Assembly (NCBI RefSeq): GCF_024206475.1
Contig: NZ_JAMBPR010000018.1
Location: forward strand, 1 to 64,000
Reading direction: 5' to 3'
DNA: 64,000 nt
Source: Paraburkholderia sp. CNPSo 3274
Lineage (GTDB): Bacteria > Pseudomonadota > Gammaproteobacteria > Burkholderiales > Burkholderiaceae
The notes beneath the pieces were generated by a model. That model was not told where the DNA came from and ran no database searches. It was given only the letters and a program-made list of their open reading frames with translations. This document shows, piece after piece, positions 19,515 through 29,804 of the stretch; the stretch's first letter is position 1, and each line of letters starts with the position of its first letter. The translations under genes were made by a program, and so were the position numbers.

Positions 19515-20246
19515 TCAGTGAGCGCCGTTCAGTCCGCGTTCGAGCCGGTCGGCGCTGACTGCGCCCGGCAGGCGCGTGCCGTCGGCGAGGATCACGGTGG
19601 GCGTGCCGGTCACGTTCATCTTCTGGCCGAGCGCGAGATTGCTGTCAATGGCGGCCGTGTCGCACGTGCCGGCTGCCGTGGGTGCCTTGCGGTCCACCAT
19701 CCACGACTCCCACGCCTTCGCGCGGTCGGACGAGCACCAGATCTGCTTGGCCTTCGCCGTCGAATCAGGCGAGAGCACCGGATACAGGAACGTGTAGACC
19801 GTCACGTTGTCCACGGACTTCAGCGTGTTTTCGAGCTGATGGCAGTACGGGCAGTTCGGGTCGGAGAACACGGCCATCTTGCGCTTGCCGTCGCCCTTCA
19901 CGACCTTGACCGCGTTCTCGAGCGGCAGCTTCGCGAAATCGACCTTGTTGATTTCGTTCAGGCGCGCCTCGGTCAGATTGCGGTGCGCCTTGGTGTCGAT
20001 GAGTTCGCCGTTGAGCACGTAGTCGCCGTTGGCGTCGCTGTAGACGATCTGCGTGCCGAGGTTGATCTCGTAAAGGCCGGGCATGGGCGCTTTGGTGATG
20101 CCCTTGATGTCCCCGGCGTCGATGCCGAGGCGCGTCTGCAGCGCCGACTTGATCTTGTCGGTGGTTTGGTCGGCCTGGGCCGAGCAGCCGAGCGCCGAGG
20201 TGGCTACCGCGATCACGAGCGCGGCAAATCGAATACGCGTTTGCAT
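19515..20246 (-). CDS. dsbC: Thiol:disulfide interchange protein DsbC
   Basis: Periplasmic disulfide isomerase of 243 residues. A signal peptide covers about residues 1-25. The N-terminal dimerisation domain is followed by a thioredoxin fold with the active-site pair Cys132-Pro-Tyr-Cys135 (E. coli DsbC has CGYC). VTGTPTVILADG holds the cis-Pro. A second Cys pair is present further on. I chose the ATG at 20246 because AGGA lies nine bases upstream; an ATG at 20255 sits directly on that site. It repairs wrong disulfides and is kept reduced by DsbD. Confidence 0.9.
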   Translation of the reverse strand: MQTRIRFAALVIAVATSALGCSAQADQTTDKIKSALQTRLGIDAGDIKGITKAPMPGLYEINLGTQIVYSDANGDYVLNGELIDTKAHRNLTEARLNEINKVDFAKLPLENAVKVVKGDGKRKMAVFSDPNCPYCHQLENTLKSVDNVTVYTFLYPVLSPDSTAKAKQIWCSSDRAKAWESWMVDRKAPTAAGTCDTAAIDSNLALGQKMNVTGTPTVILADGTRLPGAVSADRLERGLNGAH

Positions 20247-20433
20247 GGGATGCATTCCTGATTCGGGCGCGCCGCGCAGGGGCGACGCGCGCAGAGTTCC
20301 GTTGAATGGCCGGGGCGGCATGCGCTGCGGGCGCGGCCAATACACCCATTCTAAGCTGCACCGGGCCTCAAGCAACCGAAATGCCTGCTTGAGCGGCAAA
20401 TGGGGGGTAAATGAACGATAAAGCCCGGGGATA

Positions 20434-21606
20434 TTATCCGAGCGCCGAGGCCACGAGCCAGCGCTTGAGCAGCGGCTGCGCGCCCACGAATGCCATACCT
20501 GTATTGCGCACTGCGCGAGCGAGGGTGCCGGGGAACGAGAAGAGCCGCTGCAGACCGTCGGTGGCAACGACGAGCTTCTGGATGTCCTCACGGCGGCCGC
20601 GTTCGTAGCGGCGCAGCAGCACGATGTCGCCGAGATCGCGGAACGCCTCTTTCTTCGTGACGACATCGACGAGCGCGGCAACGTCGCGCAAGCCGAGGTT
20701 CACACCCTGGCCCGCAAGCGGGTGAATCAGATGCGCGGCATCCCCAACCAGGGCGACGCGCGGCGCAACGAGCTGGTCGACGGTTTGCAGCGATAGCGGA
20801 AAGCCGCGCGCGGGGGTGACGCATTTGAGCGCGCCCAGCTGGCTTTGGGAGACACGCTCGACTTCGGCGGCAAGCTGCTCCGGTTCGAGCTTGAGCAGTT
20901 CGTCGGCATGTTCGGTCTGCGCCGACCAGACGAGCGACACGTGCTGATCCGGCAGCGGCAGCAAGGCGACGATCTCGCCCTCGCGGAACCACTGGTACGC
21001 CGTTTCGCCGTGCGGCTTTTCCGCCCGGAAATTGGCGACCACCCCGGTTTGCCGGTAATCGCGCCGCTCGACCTTCGAGCCGATCTGCGCACGCACCCAC
21101 GAATGCGCGCCGTCCGCGCCGATCGCGAGGTCGGCTTCGATCGCGCGGCCATTGGCGAGGCCGATCACGGCCGCGTCGGGCTGCACGTCGAGCGTCTGTG
21201 CATGCGTGTCGATCCACGTGAGATTGGGCTGGAAGTGCAGCGCGGCGTCGAGCGCGCGCTCGACGACCGACGACTCGGCAATCCAAGCAAGCTGCGCAAC
21301 CGACGCCTGGTATGCCGAGAAGTGCAGCTCCGCCGCGGCGTCGCCGAACACCCGCATGTCGTAGACGGGCGTGAGGCGCGCGGCGTCGGCGGCCTGCCAG
21401 ACCCGCAGCCGCTCGAATAGCGCCTGCGAGCTGCGCGAAAAGGCGTACACGCGCGCGTCGAACACGGCGCCCCCGGGCAGCGGCGCGCACGGCTGCGCGA
21501 GCAGCGCCACGCGCAGGCCGCTCTGGGTCAGCGCCAGCGCCGCCGACTTGCCGACGAGCCCGCCGCCGATCACGGCGACATCAAAGGTCTGGTTGCTTGC
21601 AGTCAT
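20434..21606 (-). CDS. UbiH/UbiF-type FAD-dependent ubiquinone hydroxylase
   Basis: Class A flavoprotein monooxygenase of 390 residues. The FAD dinucleotide fold is DVAVIGGGLVGKSAA at the N-terminus, and the second FAD motif VALVGDAAHLIHPLAGQGVNLGLRD is near residue 290. The family hydroxylates the benzoquinone ring of ubiquinone precursors. Which ring position is used cannot be decided from sequence alone, so no gene symbol is given. The ATG at 21606 gives normal length. It is upstream of dsbC in the same direction. Confidence 0.85.
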   Translation of the reverse strand: MTASNQTFDVAVIGGGLVGKSAALALTQSGLRVALLAQPCAPLPGGAVFDARVYAFSRSSQALFERLRVWQAADAARLTPVYDMRVFGDAAAELHFSAYQASVAQLAWIAESSVVERALDAALHFQPNLTWIDTHAQTLDVQPDAAVIGLANGRAIEADLAIGADGAHSWVRAQIGSKVERRDYRQTGVVANFRAEKPHGETAYQWFREGEIVALLPLPDQHVSLVWSAQTEHADELLKLEPEQLAAEVERVSQSQLGALKCVTPARGFPLSLQTVDQLVAPRVALVGDAAHLIHPLAGQGVNLGLRDVAALVDVVTKKEAFRDLGDIVLLRRYERGRREDIQKLVVATDGLQRLFSFPGTLARAVRNTGMAFVGAQPLLKRWLVASALG

Positions 21607-21888
21607 GCGCGCATTATAGCCGCGAGCGCTTGTGCGACCGGGCCGGACGGGCGCGGTGTTGCGGCGCAGCAAGGCGTTGCAGGAAGACCGCCCGGGGGCC
21701 CGGCGACGCCCGCGGCTAACCCTCACCCGGACGAGGTTACAATTACGGTTTTCGTGACTCCCCGTCACGTCCCCCGACGTGCCACCTGCGCCGCCCCGCC
21801 CGCCGCTTCCGCTTGCGCGAGACGCCCGGCCCCGGGCGCTTCGCGCGCGGCGAGCCGCACGTCACCACCCTGACATGCAGAGATTTAC
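21607..21888. other. Intergenic region between ubiquinone hydroxylase gene and ychF
   Basis: The 282 bases between these divergent genes hold no supported gene. A TACAAT hexamer (21738-21743) could be a -10 for ychF but has no clear -35. A hairpin CGTGAC/GTCACG lies at 21753-21769 in the presumed ychF leader. Confidence 0.4.
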
Positions 21889-22983
21889 ATGAGCCTCCAA
21901 TGCGGCATCGTCGGCTTGCCTAACGTCGGCAAGTCCACCCTCTTCAACGCGCTGACCAAGGCGGGCATCGCGGCCGAAAACTATCCGTTCTGCACGATCG
22001 AGCCCAACGTCGGCGTGGTCGAAGTGCCCGATCAGCGCCTGAAGGCGCTTGCCGAAATCGTCAAGCCCGAGCGCGTCGTGCCGGCCGTGGTCGAATTCGT
22101 CGACATCGCGGGTCTGGTCGCGGGCGCGAGCAAGGGTGAAGGCCTCGGCAACCAGTTCCTCGCGAACATCCGCGAAACGGATGCGATTACGCACGTCGTG
22201 CGCTGCTTCGAAGACGAAAACGTGATCCACGTGGCGGGCAAGGTCGATCCGCTCTCCGACATCGAAGTCATCAACACCGAACTCGCGCTCGCCGACCTCG
22301 CCACCGTCGAAAAGTCGCTCACGCGCTATTCGAAGGCCGCCAAGTCGGGCAACGACAAGGAAGCCGCGAAGCTCGTCGCCGTGCTCGAAAAAGTGCGTGC
22401 GCAGCTCGACCTGGCCTTGCCCGTGCGCGCGCTCGACCTGAACGAAGACGAACAGGCGCTCCTCAAGCCCTTCTGCCTGATCACCGCAAAGAAGACGATG
22501 TACGTCGCGAACGTGAAGGACGACGGCTTCGAGAACAACCCGTACCTGGACGCCGTGCGCAAGCACGCCGAAGCCGAGGGCTCGCCGGTCGTGGCCGTGT
22601 GCGCGGCGATCGAAGCGGAAATCGCCGATCTCGACGATGAAGACAAGATCGCGTTCCTCGCCGACATGGGCATGAACGAGCCGGGCCTCGACCGCGTCAT
22701 CCGCGCGGGCTTCAAGTTGCTCGGCCTGCAGACGTACTTCACGGCGGGCGTGAAGGAAGTGCGCGCGTGGACGATCCATGTCGGCGATACGGCCCCGCAA
22801 GCCGCGGGCGCGATCCACACCGACTTCGAGCGCGGCTTTATCCGCGCGCAGACCATCGCGTTCGACGACTACATCCAGTACAAGGGCGAAACCGGCGCGA
22901 AGGAAGCCGGCAAGATGCGCGCCGAAGGCAAGGAATACGTCGTGCACGACGGCGACGTGATGAATTTCCTGTTCAACGTGTAA
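21889..22983 (+). CDS. ychF: Ribosome-binding ATPase YchF (OBG family)
   Basis: Protein of 364 residues. The P-loop is [15 protein letters not shown], switch region [18 protein letters not shown], a coiled-coil insertion lies around residues 130-200, and a C-terminal TGS domain follows (about 280-360). YchF prefers ATP over GTP, binds ribosomes and takes part in oxidative-stress responses. It is followed after 37 bases by ettA in the same direction. Confidence 0.94.
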   Translation: MSLQCGIVGLPNVGKSTLFNALTKAGIAAENYPFCTIEPNVGVVEVPDQRLKALAEIVKPERVVPAVVEFVDIAGLVAGASKGEGLGNQFLANIRETDAITHVVRCFEDENVIHVAGKVDPLSDIEVINTELALADLATVEKSLTRYSKAAKSGNDKEAAKLVAVLEKVRAQLDLALPVRALDLNEDEQALLKPFCLITAKKTMYVANVKDDGFENNPYLDAVRKHAEAEGSPVVAVCAAIEAEIADLDDEDKIAFLADMGMNEPGLDRVIRAGFKLLGLQTYFTAGVKEVRAWTIHVGDTAPQAAGAIHTDFERGFIRAQTIAFDDYIQYKGETGAKEAGKMRAEGKEYVVHDGDVMNFLFNV

Positions 22984-23020
22984 GCGACACCTTTTTCTTC
23001 CCGTTTCCAGAGACACTCTT

Positions 23021-24685
<1,665 letters not shown>

Positions 24686-24705
24686 TCAGGCGAGATCGAT
24701 AGCAA

Positions 24706-24733
24706 ACAACGGCGGCCCGCGGGCCGCCGTTGT
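24706..24733. terminator. 28-base perfect palindrome after ettA
   Basis: The two 14-base arms (24706-24719 and 24720-24733) are perfectly complementary, 20 bases past the ettA stop. The T-tract is poor, so it may slow or protect the transcript end rather than stop transcription fully. Confidence 0.55.
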
Positions 24734-24832
24734 CGCTCTGAAAGCACGCGCGGCATGGCAGTTGCTCGAAAGCCGCTACGTTTAGGGTCACCTGGGGCCT
24801 GAGTTTTGCCCTGCTCCCGCGAGGAATGCCGT

Positions 24833-25990
24833 ATGGCGATACCGCTGCGCAACCGTGTTCTCCTCATCGTGGCGATCGTCGTCGCGCTGCTCGTGCTCGC
24901 GGTGCTCGGCACGCTCTACGCGCTGCAGCGCGAGGCGAAGGCGTACGTGGAGCGCGCGCTCGCGCCCGTCGGCACGGCCGCGAGCGTCAACGTCGCGTTC
25001 AATCTCTCATCCGTCGAACTCACCGACGTGCGCCTGAAGCCGCCGCCCAACTGGCCCACTGCCGACACGTTGCGCGCCGCGCGCATTACGATCACGCCCG
25101 ACTTGCGCGCGCTACTCTCGCACCGCGTGCATATTCGCGACGTCACCGTGAGCGATTTCACGATGACGGTGCTGCGCCGGGAAAGCGGCTCGATCCTGCT
25201 CCTGCCGAATCTGCGCGAAGAGATGACGCAAAGCGCCACGCCCACGAGCGGCGCGCAGGGAGGAAGCGGCCTGCCGCAGGAAAAGGTCATCGACCATATC
25301 GGCTTCGAAAACGGCACATTCGACTTCTACGACCGGGCGATTAGCAATCCGCCGTGGCGCGTCACGGTGAACCGCGCGCAGGCGAGCGTCGACAACGTCC
25401 ATCTGCCGGCGCTCACGGAGCCGACGCGCGTTTCGGTCGTGGGCAACGTCGTCGGTCCGGAGCACACAGGACGCATGACCTTCAACGGCTGGGTGCAGAT
25501 CGCGAACAAGGACTCGCAGCTCCACACGACGCTGCGCGGCGTGGATGTGCGCACGATCGATCCCTATCTGCTGAAAAAGGCCGGCGCGAAGGCCAACGTG
25601 ACGGGCGGCACGCTCGACCTCGATCTCACCTCGACCGTACGCGGCTATCACCTGCACGCGCCGGGCACGGTCACGCTGCACAACCTGCAACTCTCGGAAA
25701 GCGGCGACGCGGTGGACACCTTCCTGTCGATCCCGACGCGCGCGGCGGTGGCCGCATTGAAGGCGCACAAGGGCGAGATCACGCTGCATTTCGTGCTCGA
25801 CGGCAACCTGCGCGACCCGAAGTTCAAGCTCAACGAAAACATGATGACGGAGTTGCGCGCAGGCTTCGCGCAGGCGCTCGGGGTGAGCGCGGAAGGGATG
25901 GCGAAGGGCGCCGGGCAAACCGCGAAGGGTATCGCCGACGCGCTGCGCAGCTTGCTGCAGCCGGTGGCGCCGGCGCCCGCTTCGAAATAG
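24833..25990 (+). CDS. DUF748 / AsmA-like membrane-anchored protein
   Basis: Protein of 385 residues. An N-terminal membrane anchor covers about residues 8-28, followed by a beta-rich periplasmic domain with the DUF748-like VTVSDFTMTVLRRESGSI and IDHIGFENGTFDFYDRAI. Proteins of this AsmA-related group bridge inner and outer membrane or help place outer-membrane lipids and proteins. The ATG at 24833 has GAGGAA six bases upstream. The C-terminus (about 340-385) is Ala/Gly-rich. The exact role is unknown. Confidence 0.75.
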   Translation: MAIPLRNRVLLIVAIVVALLVLAVLGTLYALQREAKAYVERALAPVGTAASVNVAFNLSSVELTDVRLKPPPNWPTADTLRAARITITPDLRALLSHRVHIRDVTVSDFTMTVLRRESGSILLLPNLREEMTQSATPTSGAQGGSGLPQEKVIDHIGFENGTFDFYDRAISNPPWRVTVNRAQASVDNVHLPALTEPTRVSVVGNVVGPEHTGRMTFNGWVQIANKDSQLHTTLRGVDVRTIDPYLLKKAGAKANVTGGTLDLDLTSTVRGYHLHAPGTVTLHNLQLSESGDAVDTFLSIPTRAAVAALKAHKGEITLHFVLDGNLRDPKFKLNENMMTELRAGFAQALGVSAEGMAKGAGQTAKGIADALRSLLQPVAPAPASK

Positions 25991-26016
25991 CGCGCGGGGC
26001 GCCGACTTCCGCCTGG

Positions 26017-26640
26017 TTAGACCGGCAGGCCGAGCTCGCGCAGCCTGGCGTCGGTGGTGGCGTTGCTCGTGTGGTGCACGCCATGCCAGCCGAGCGCCGT
26101 GGCCGCTTCGGCGTTGCCCGCGTTGTCGTCGATGAAAACGAGTTCCTCGGCCTTCACGCCCGGCAACTGTGCCTCGATGCGGCGGAACATCTCGTGGAAG
26201 ATCTCCGGATCGGGCTTCACGAGCTTCACGCGGCCCGATACGACGATATCGCGGCAGCGCCGCAGGATGCCGAAGCGCTCCCACGCCCACGGAAACGTCT
26301 CGGCCGACCAGTTCGTGAGGCCGAAGATCGGCATGCCCGCCGCCTCCAGGCGCTCGAACGTCGCGACGCCCCCGGCGAGCAGTCCGCCGATCATCTCGTG
26401 CCAGCGCTCGTAGAACGCGCGTATGAGCGCTTCGTGCGCGGGAAACGCCGCGACCAGTTCCTCAGTGCCCACGGCAATGGGCTCGCCGCCGTCCTGGCGG
26501 ACCACCCAGTCCATCTTGCAGACGTGCGTGAGAAACCAGCGGCGCTCGTCGTCGTCGGGAATCAGCTTGCGATAGAGATACTCGGGACTCCAGTCCACGA
26601 GCACCCCGCCGAAATCGAACACCACTGCCTTGATCGTCAT
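26017..26640 (-). CDS. HAD-superfamily hydrolase (YihX-like)
   Basis: Protein of 207 residues. HAD motif I is AVVFDFGGVLVDW, motif II GLTNWSAE, motif III Lys in RVKLVKPDPEIF, motif IV FIDDNAGNAEAA. The cap is a small helical insertion. It resembles glucose-1-phosphate phosphatase YihX and related enzymes, but the substrate cannot be fixed. It is convergent with the DUF748 gene and lies 43 bases downstream of pepP. Confidence 0.82.
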   Translation of the reverse strand: MTIKAVVFDFGGVLVDWSPEYLYRKLIPDDDERRWFLTHVCKMDWVVRQDGGEPIAVGTEELVAAFPAHEALIRAFYERWHEMIGGLLAGGVATFERLEAAGMPIFGLTNWSAETFPWAWERFGILRRCRDIVVSGRVKLVKPDPEIFHEMFRRIEAQLPGVKAEELVFIDDNAGNAEAATALGWHGVHHTSNATTDARLRELGLPV

Positions 26641-26683
26641 GCGCTTCTCGCTCCGCTTGATCGCTATCTGGATACCGGGGAAA

Positions 26684-28498
26684 TCAGATCGGCTGCGTGC
26701 GCTTTTCGAGCCACTCGAGCGCTTCGCCGCTCACGTGCGGCGCCACGCGCACGCGCACCGTCTGGTGGTACGCATTGAGCCACTCGCGCTCGTCCGCACG
26801 CAAGAGCGCGAGATCGATGCAACGCGTGTCGATCGGGCAGAGCGTGAGCGTCTCGAAGCTGAGGAAGTCGCCGAATTCGGTGGTTTCAGCGCGCTGGTTG
26901 AGCACGAGATTCTCGATACGCACGCCCCACTTGCCCGGCCGGTAGATGCCCGGCTCGACCGAGGTGATCATGCCCTCTTCCATCGCGGTCCAGGGCTCGG
27001 CCGGCGCGTAGTGCGAAATGACCTGCGGACCTTCGTGCACGTTCAGGAAGTAGCCCACGCCGTGGCCCGTGCCGTGGCCGTAGTCCGCGCCCGCTTCCCA
27101 GATCGGTGCGCGCGCAATGGCATCAAGCATCGGCGAGCGGATGCCGCGTGGGAACTTCGCGCGCGAGAGCGCCATCATGCCCTTGAGCACGAGCGTGAAA
27201 TCGCGCTTTTGCTCCGCACTCGGCGTGCCCACGGGCACGACGCGCGTAATGTCGGTGGTGCCGTCGAGGTACTGGCCGCCCGAGTCGATGAGCAGCAAAC
27301 CATTGCCTTCGATCACGCTGTGCGACTCGGGCGTGGCGCGGTAGTGCGGCATCGCGCCGTTCGCGTTGAAGCCCGCGATGGTCGCGAACGAGAGCGACTT
27401 GAAGCCCGCGCGGCGCGCACGCGCGGCGGAAAGCTTTTCGTCGATGGTCAGCTCGGTGATGGCATCGCGGCCAAGCGCCGCCTCGAACCACGCGAAGAAC
27501 TCTGCAAGCGCCGCACCGTCCTGCTCCATGGTCGCGCGCACATGGTCGGCTTCGGCCGCTGTTTTGCGCGACTTGAAGAATGTGCTCGGATTAACCGATT
27601 CCACGAGCTTGACCGCCGGCGACACCGCCTGCAGCAAACCATACGTCACGCGGCGCGGATCGACGAGCAGCGCGGCCTTCGCGGGCAGCGCCGCGAGCGC
27701 GGCGGCGGCCTCGGCATACGGCGCGACGCGCACCTCGTCTTTCGCGAGCGACTGCACGAGCGCCTCGCTCACCTTGCCGTCGGCGACGAAGAGCGTCGCG
27801 TCGTCCGGCCCGATCAGCGCGTGCGCGACGAACACCGGGTTGTAGTTCACGTCCGCGCCGCGCAGGTTGAAGAGCCAGGCGAGGTCGTCGAGCGTGGAGA
27901 TGAAGTGCCACTGCGCGCCCTTCTCCAGCATCGCGCGGCGCACCTGGTCGAGCTTGCCGGCGCGGCTCGTGTCGGCGTGCGGCGCGACGTGCTCGTACAC
28001 GGGCTCGAGCGGCAGCGACGGGCGGCCTTGCCAGACATCGTCGAGCAGATCGAGGTCCGTGCGCAGCGCGACCTCGCGCGCCTTGAGCGCCTCGGCCAGC
28101 GCGCGCGCCGAGGCTACGCCGAGCACCGCGCCATCCACGGCCACCGCGCCGCCCGCATTCACGTTCTGCGCGAGCCAGTCAATGTGCGGCGCGCTCTGCT
28201 GGCCGCCCATCATCTTCATGAGCTGGATGCCGGTGCCGGCCAGCTGCTGCTCGGCCTGCACCCAGTAGCGGCTGTCCACCCACACGCCCGCGAAGTCCTT
28301 CGTCACCACGAGTGTGCCCACCGAGCCGGTGAAGCCCGAGAGCCACTCGCGCCCCTGCCAGCGGCGCGGCAAGTATTCGGACAGATGCGGATCGGCGGAG
28401 GGTACGAGGGCGGCATCCACGCCAGCGCGCGTCATCGCAGCGCGCAGGGCGGCAATGCGTTCGGGAATCGAGGATGTTTCGGGGAGTCGGGCGTTCAT
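26684..28498 (-). CDS. pepP: Xaa-Pro aminopeptidase, M24B family
   Basis: Protein of 604 residues, about 160 longer than E. coli PepP and like eukaryotic-type aminopeptidase P. Two creatinase-like N-terminal domains precede the pita-bread catalytic domain. Metal ligands are in LLIDSGGQYLDGTTDITR (two Asp), GHGTGHGVGYFLNVHE (His) and TSVEPGIY and VRIENLVL (Glu). It releases an N-terminal residue before proline in the cytoplasm. It lies upstream of the HAD gene in the same direction. Confidence 0.9.
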   Translation of the reverse strand: MNARLPETSSIPERIAALRAAMTRAGVDAALVPSADPHLSEYLPRRWQGREWLSGFTGSVGTLVVTKDFAGVWVDSRYWVQAEQQLAGTGIQLMKMMGGQQSAPHIDWLAQNVNAGGAVAVDGAVLGVASARALAEALKAREVALRTDLDLLDDVWQGRPSLPLEPVYEHVAPHADTSRAGKLDQVRRAMLEKGAQWHFISTLDDLAWLFNLRGADVNYNPVFVAHALIGPDDATLFVADGKVSEALVQSLAKDEVRVAPYAEAAAALAALPAKAALLVDPRRVTYGLLQAVSPAVKLVESVNPSTFFKSRKTAAEADHVRATMEQDGAALAEFFAWFEAALGRDAITELTIDEKLSAARARRAGFKSLSFATIAGFNANGAMPHYRATPESHSVIEGNGLLLIDSGGQYLDGTTDITRVVPVGTPSAEQKRDFTLVLKGMMALSRAKFPRGIRSPMLDAIARAPIWEAGADYGHGTGHGVGYFLNVHEGPQVISHYAPAEPWTAMEEGMITSVEPGIYRPGKWGVRIENLVLNQRAETTEFGDFLSFETLTLCPIDTRCIDLALLRADEREWLNAYHQTVRVRVAPHVSGEALEWLEKRTQPI

Positions 28499-28577
28499 GT
28501 TTTCACCTGCGAAGAATTCGAAGCGGAAGATCTGGGTTCGGTCAAAGGCTGCGCCTCGGAGGACCGGCCGCGCGCGA

Positions 28578-28835
28578 CTAGCTCCGCCGCGCGCGCAGCG
28601 CCACGCACACGCCTACGAATACGAGCGCGAGCGCCGTGCAAAGCGGCCACTGGAGCAACTCGCCATCGTAGAAAAGACCGGTCGCGCTGCCCGCCGCGTT
28701 CGCGAGCGCCGCGCCGAGCACGCCGGCCACGACCGCCAGCGCAAGTCCGTGACGTGCGGCACGGCGCAAGGGATGGAGCCACCATCCCGCACAGCCCACC
28801 ACCAGACCAAGAATGAGGATACCGGGCCAGCCCAT
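28578..28835 (-). CDS. GlsB/YeaQ/YmgE-like small membrane protein
   Basis: Protein of 85 residues with three predicted membrane segments (about 3-20, 29-48, 60-80) separated by glycines. Its glycine-rich start GWPGILILGLVVGCAGWWLHP is typical of transglycosylase-associated (GlsB-type) proteins, which are general-stress membrane proteins of unknown activity. The start at 28835 is closely preceded (10-40 bases) by two direct repeats shared with the divergent response regulator gene. Confidence 0.7.
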   Translation of the reverse strand: MGWPGILILGLVVGCAGWWLHPLRRAARHGLALAVVAGVLGAALANAAGSATGLFYDGELLQWPLCTALALVFVGVCVALRARRS

Positions 28836-28844
28836 TAAAGACTT

Positions 28845-28875
28845 GTCCGATAGGTTTTCGGATAAGTCCGATAGG
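28845..28875. promoter_or_regulatory. Two 10-bp direct repeats, 21 bp apart, between GlsB-like gene and response regulator
   Basis: GTCCGATAGG occurs at 28845-28854 and again at 28866-28875, so the start-to-start distance is exactly 21 bases, two helical turns. Between them TTTCGGATAA forms a near-inverted third element. OmpR-type regulators bind tandem repeats spaced by one or two turns, and the adjacent gene encodes such a regulator. An autoregulatory or divergon operator is inferred. Confidence 0.55.
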
Positions 28876-29030
28876 ACCACCGAAGCGCGAGAGCTAGCAT
28901 TTGTAACCTGGTTAGTCTCTTTTAAATCTGGAAAACGGTCGGCTCGGCGCTTCCCGCGTAGCGGTTGAGTGTAGGGGGCAGGATTGCGCAAGGCAAGCGC
29001 GTCCGGACCGCCCCGGCCGCACTCTCTCGT

Positions 29031-29777
29031 ATGCGAATCGCCCTTGTCGAACCCGACGCCCGTCAGGCCGAAATCCTCGTCCGCCTGCTCATTGCGGGCG
29101 GGCACGCATGCCACCACTTCCCGGTTGGCGCGCAACTTTTCGAAACCCTCGAAGACGAAACCTTCGACCTTCTGATCGCAGCCTGGTGGTGCGGCGACGC
29201 CGGCGCCGACGACCTCATCCCCCAAGTGCGCAAGCTGCTCCCGGGTCTGCCCGTCATCGCGCTAATGCTCGCGCCCCATGAAAGCGAAATCGTCACGAGC
29301 CTGCAGGCCGGCGCGGATGACTGCATCGCCAAGCCCGTGCGCGGCCCAGAAATGCTCGCGCGCATCGATGCGCTCCTGCGCCGCGCCGGCGTGCGCCGGC
29401 CGCGCAACCGAGCCCGTCATGGCTTTGGGGACTACGTCTTCGATTCCGGGCGCTACGAAGCGTCGTTTCGGGGTCACACCGTCACGCTCACGCCCAAGGA
29501 ATTCCGGTTCGCGCTGCTGCTCTTCACCAATGCATCGCGCCCCGTTTCGCGGGCGCGCATCCTCGAAACCGTGTGGCATTTGACCCGCGACGTTCGGTCG
29601 CGCACGCTCGACACGCACGCCTCCCGGCTGCGCAGCAAATTGCAGCTCTGGCCCGAGCACGGCTGGCGTTTGACCACTTTGTACGGTTTTGGCTACCAGC
29701 TCGAAAGACTCCCCATATCACCTACCGGAGTGTCGGACTCTGTCGGCGCGAATGTCGGAAGCGAGGAAAAGTTATAA
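29031..29777 (+). CDS. OmpR-family response regulator with atypical receiver
   Basis: Protein of 248 residues: receiver domain (about 1-118) and winged-helix DNA-binding domain (about 128-222, with TPKEFRFALLLF and RTLDTHASRLRSKL). The conserved switch Lys is present in CIAKPV, but the expected phosphoacceptor Asp position in FDLLIAAWW is Ala51, one of the two N-terminal acidic residues is Pro (VEPD), and the usual Thr/Ser is Met. It is therefore probably phosphorylation-independent. No histidine kinase gene is adjacent. A TATAAT overlapping its stop codon serves the next gene, hemA. Confidence 0.82.
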   Translation: MRIALVEPDARQAEILVRLLIAGGHACHHFPVGAQLFETLEDETFDLLIAAWWCGDAGADDLIPQVRKLLPGLPVIALMLAPHESEIVTSLQAGADDCIAKPVRGPEMLARIDALLRRAGVRRPRNRARHGFGDYVFDSGRYEASFRGHTVTLTPKEFRFALLLFTNASRPVSRARILETVWHLTRDVRSRTLDTHASRLRSKLQLWPEHGWRLTTLYGFGYQLERLPISPTGVSDSVGANVGSEEKL

Positions 29778-29778
29778 T
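29731..29778 (+). promoter_or_regulatory. hemA promoter with TGTCGG repeats upstream of a perfect -10
   Basis: A perfect TATAAT (29773-29778) overlaps the response regulator stop codon and lies 27 bases before the hemA ATG. The -35 position has no TTGACA-like hexamer. Instead TGTCGG occurs three times (29731-29736, 29741-29746, 29753-29758). A weak -35 with repeats upstream suggests activator dependence. These repeats are also coding sequence for the end of the regulator, so chance cannot be excluded. Confidence 0.55.
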
Positions 29779-29804
29779 ATCCGCCTAAATCTCGCCCCCA
29801 TGGT

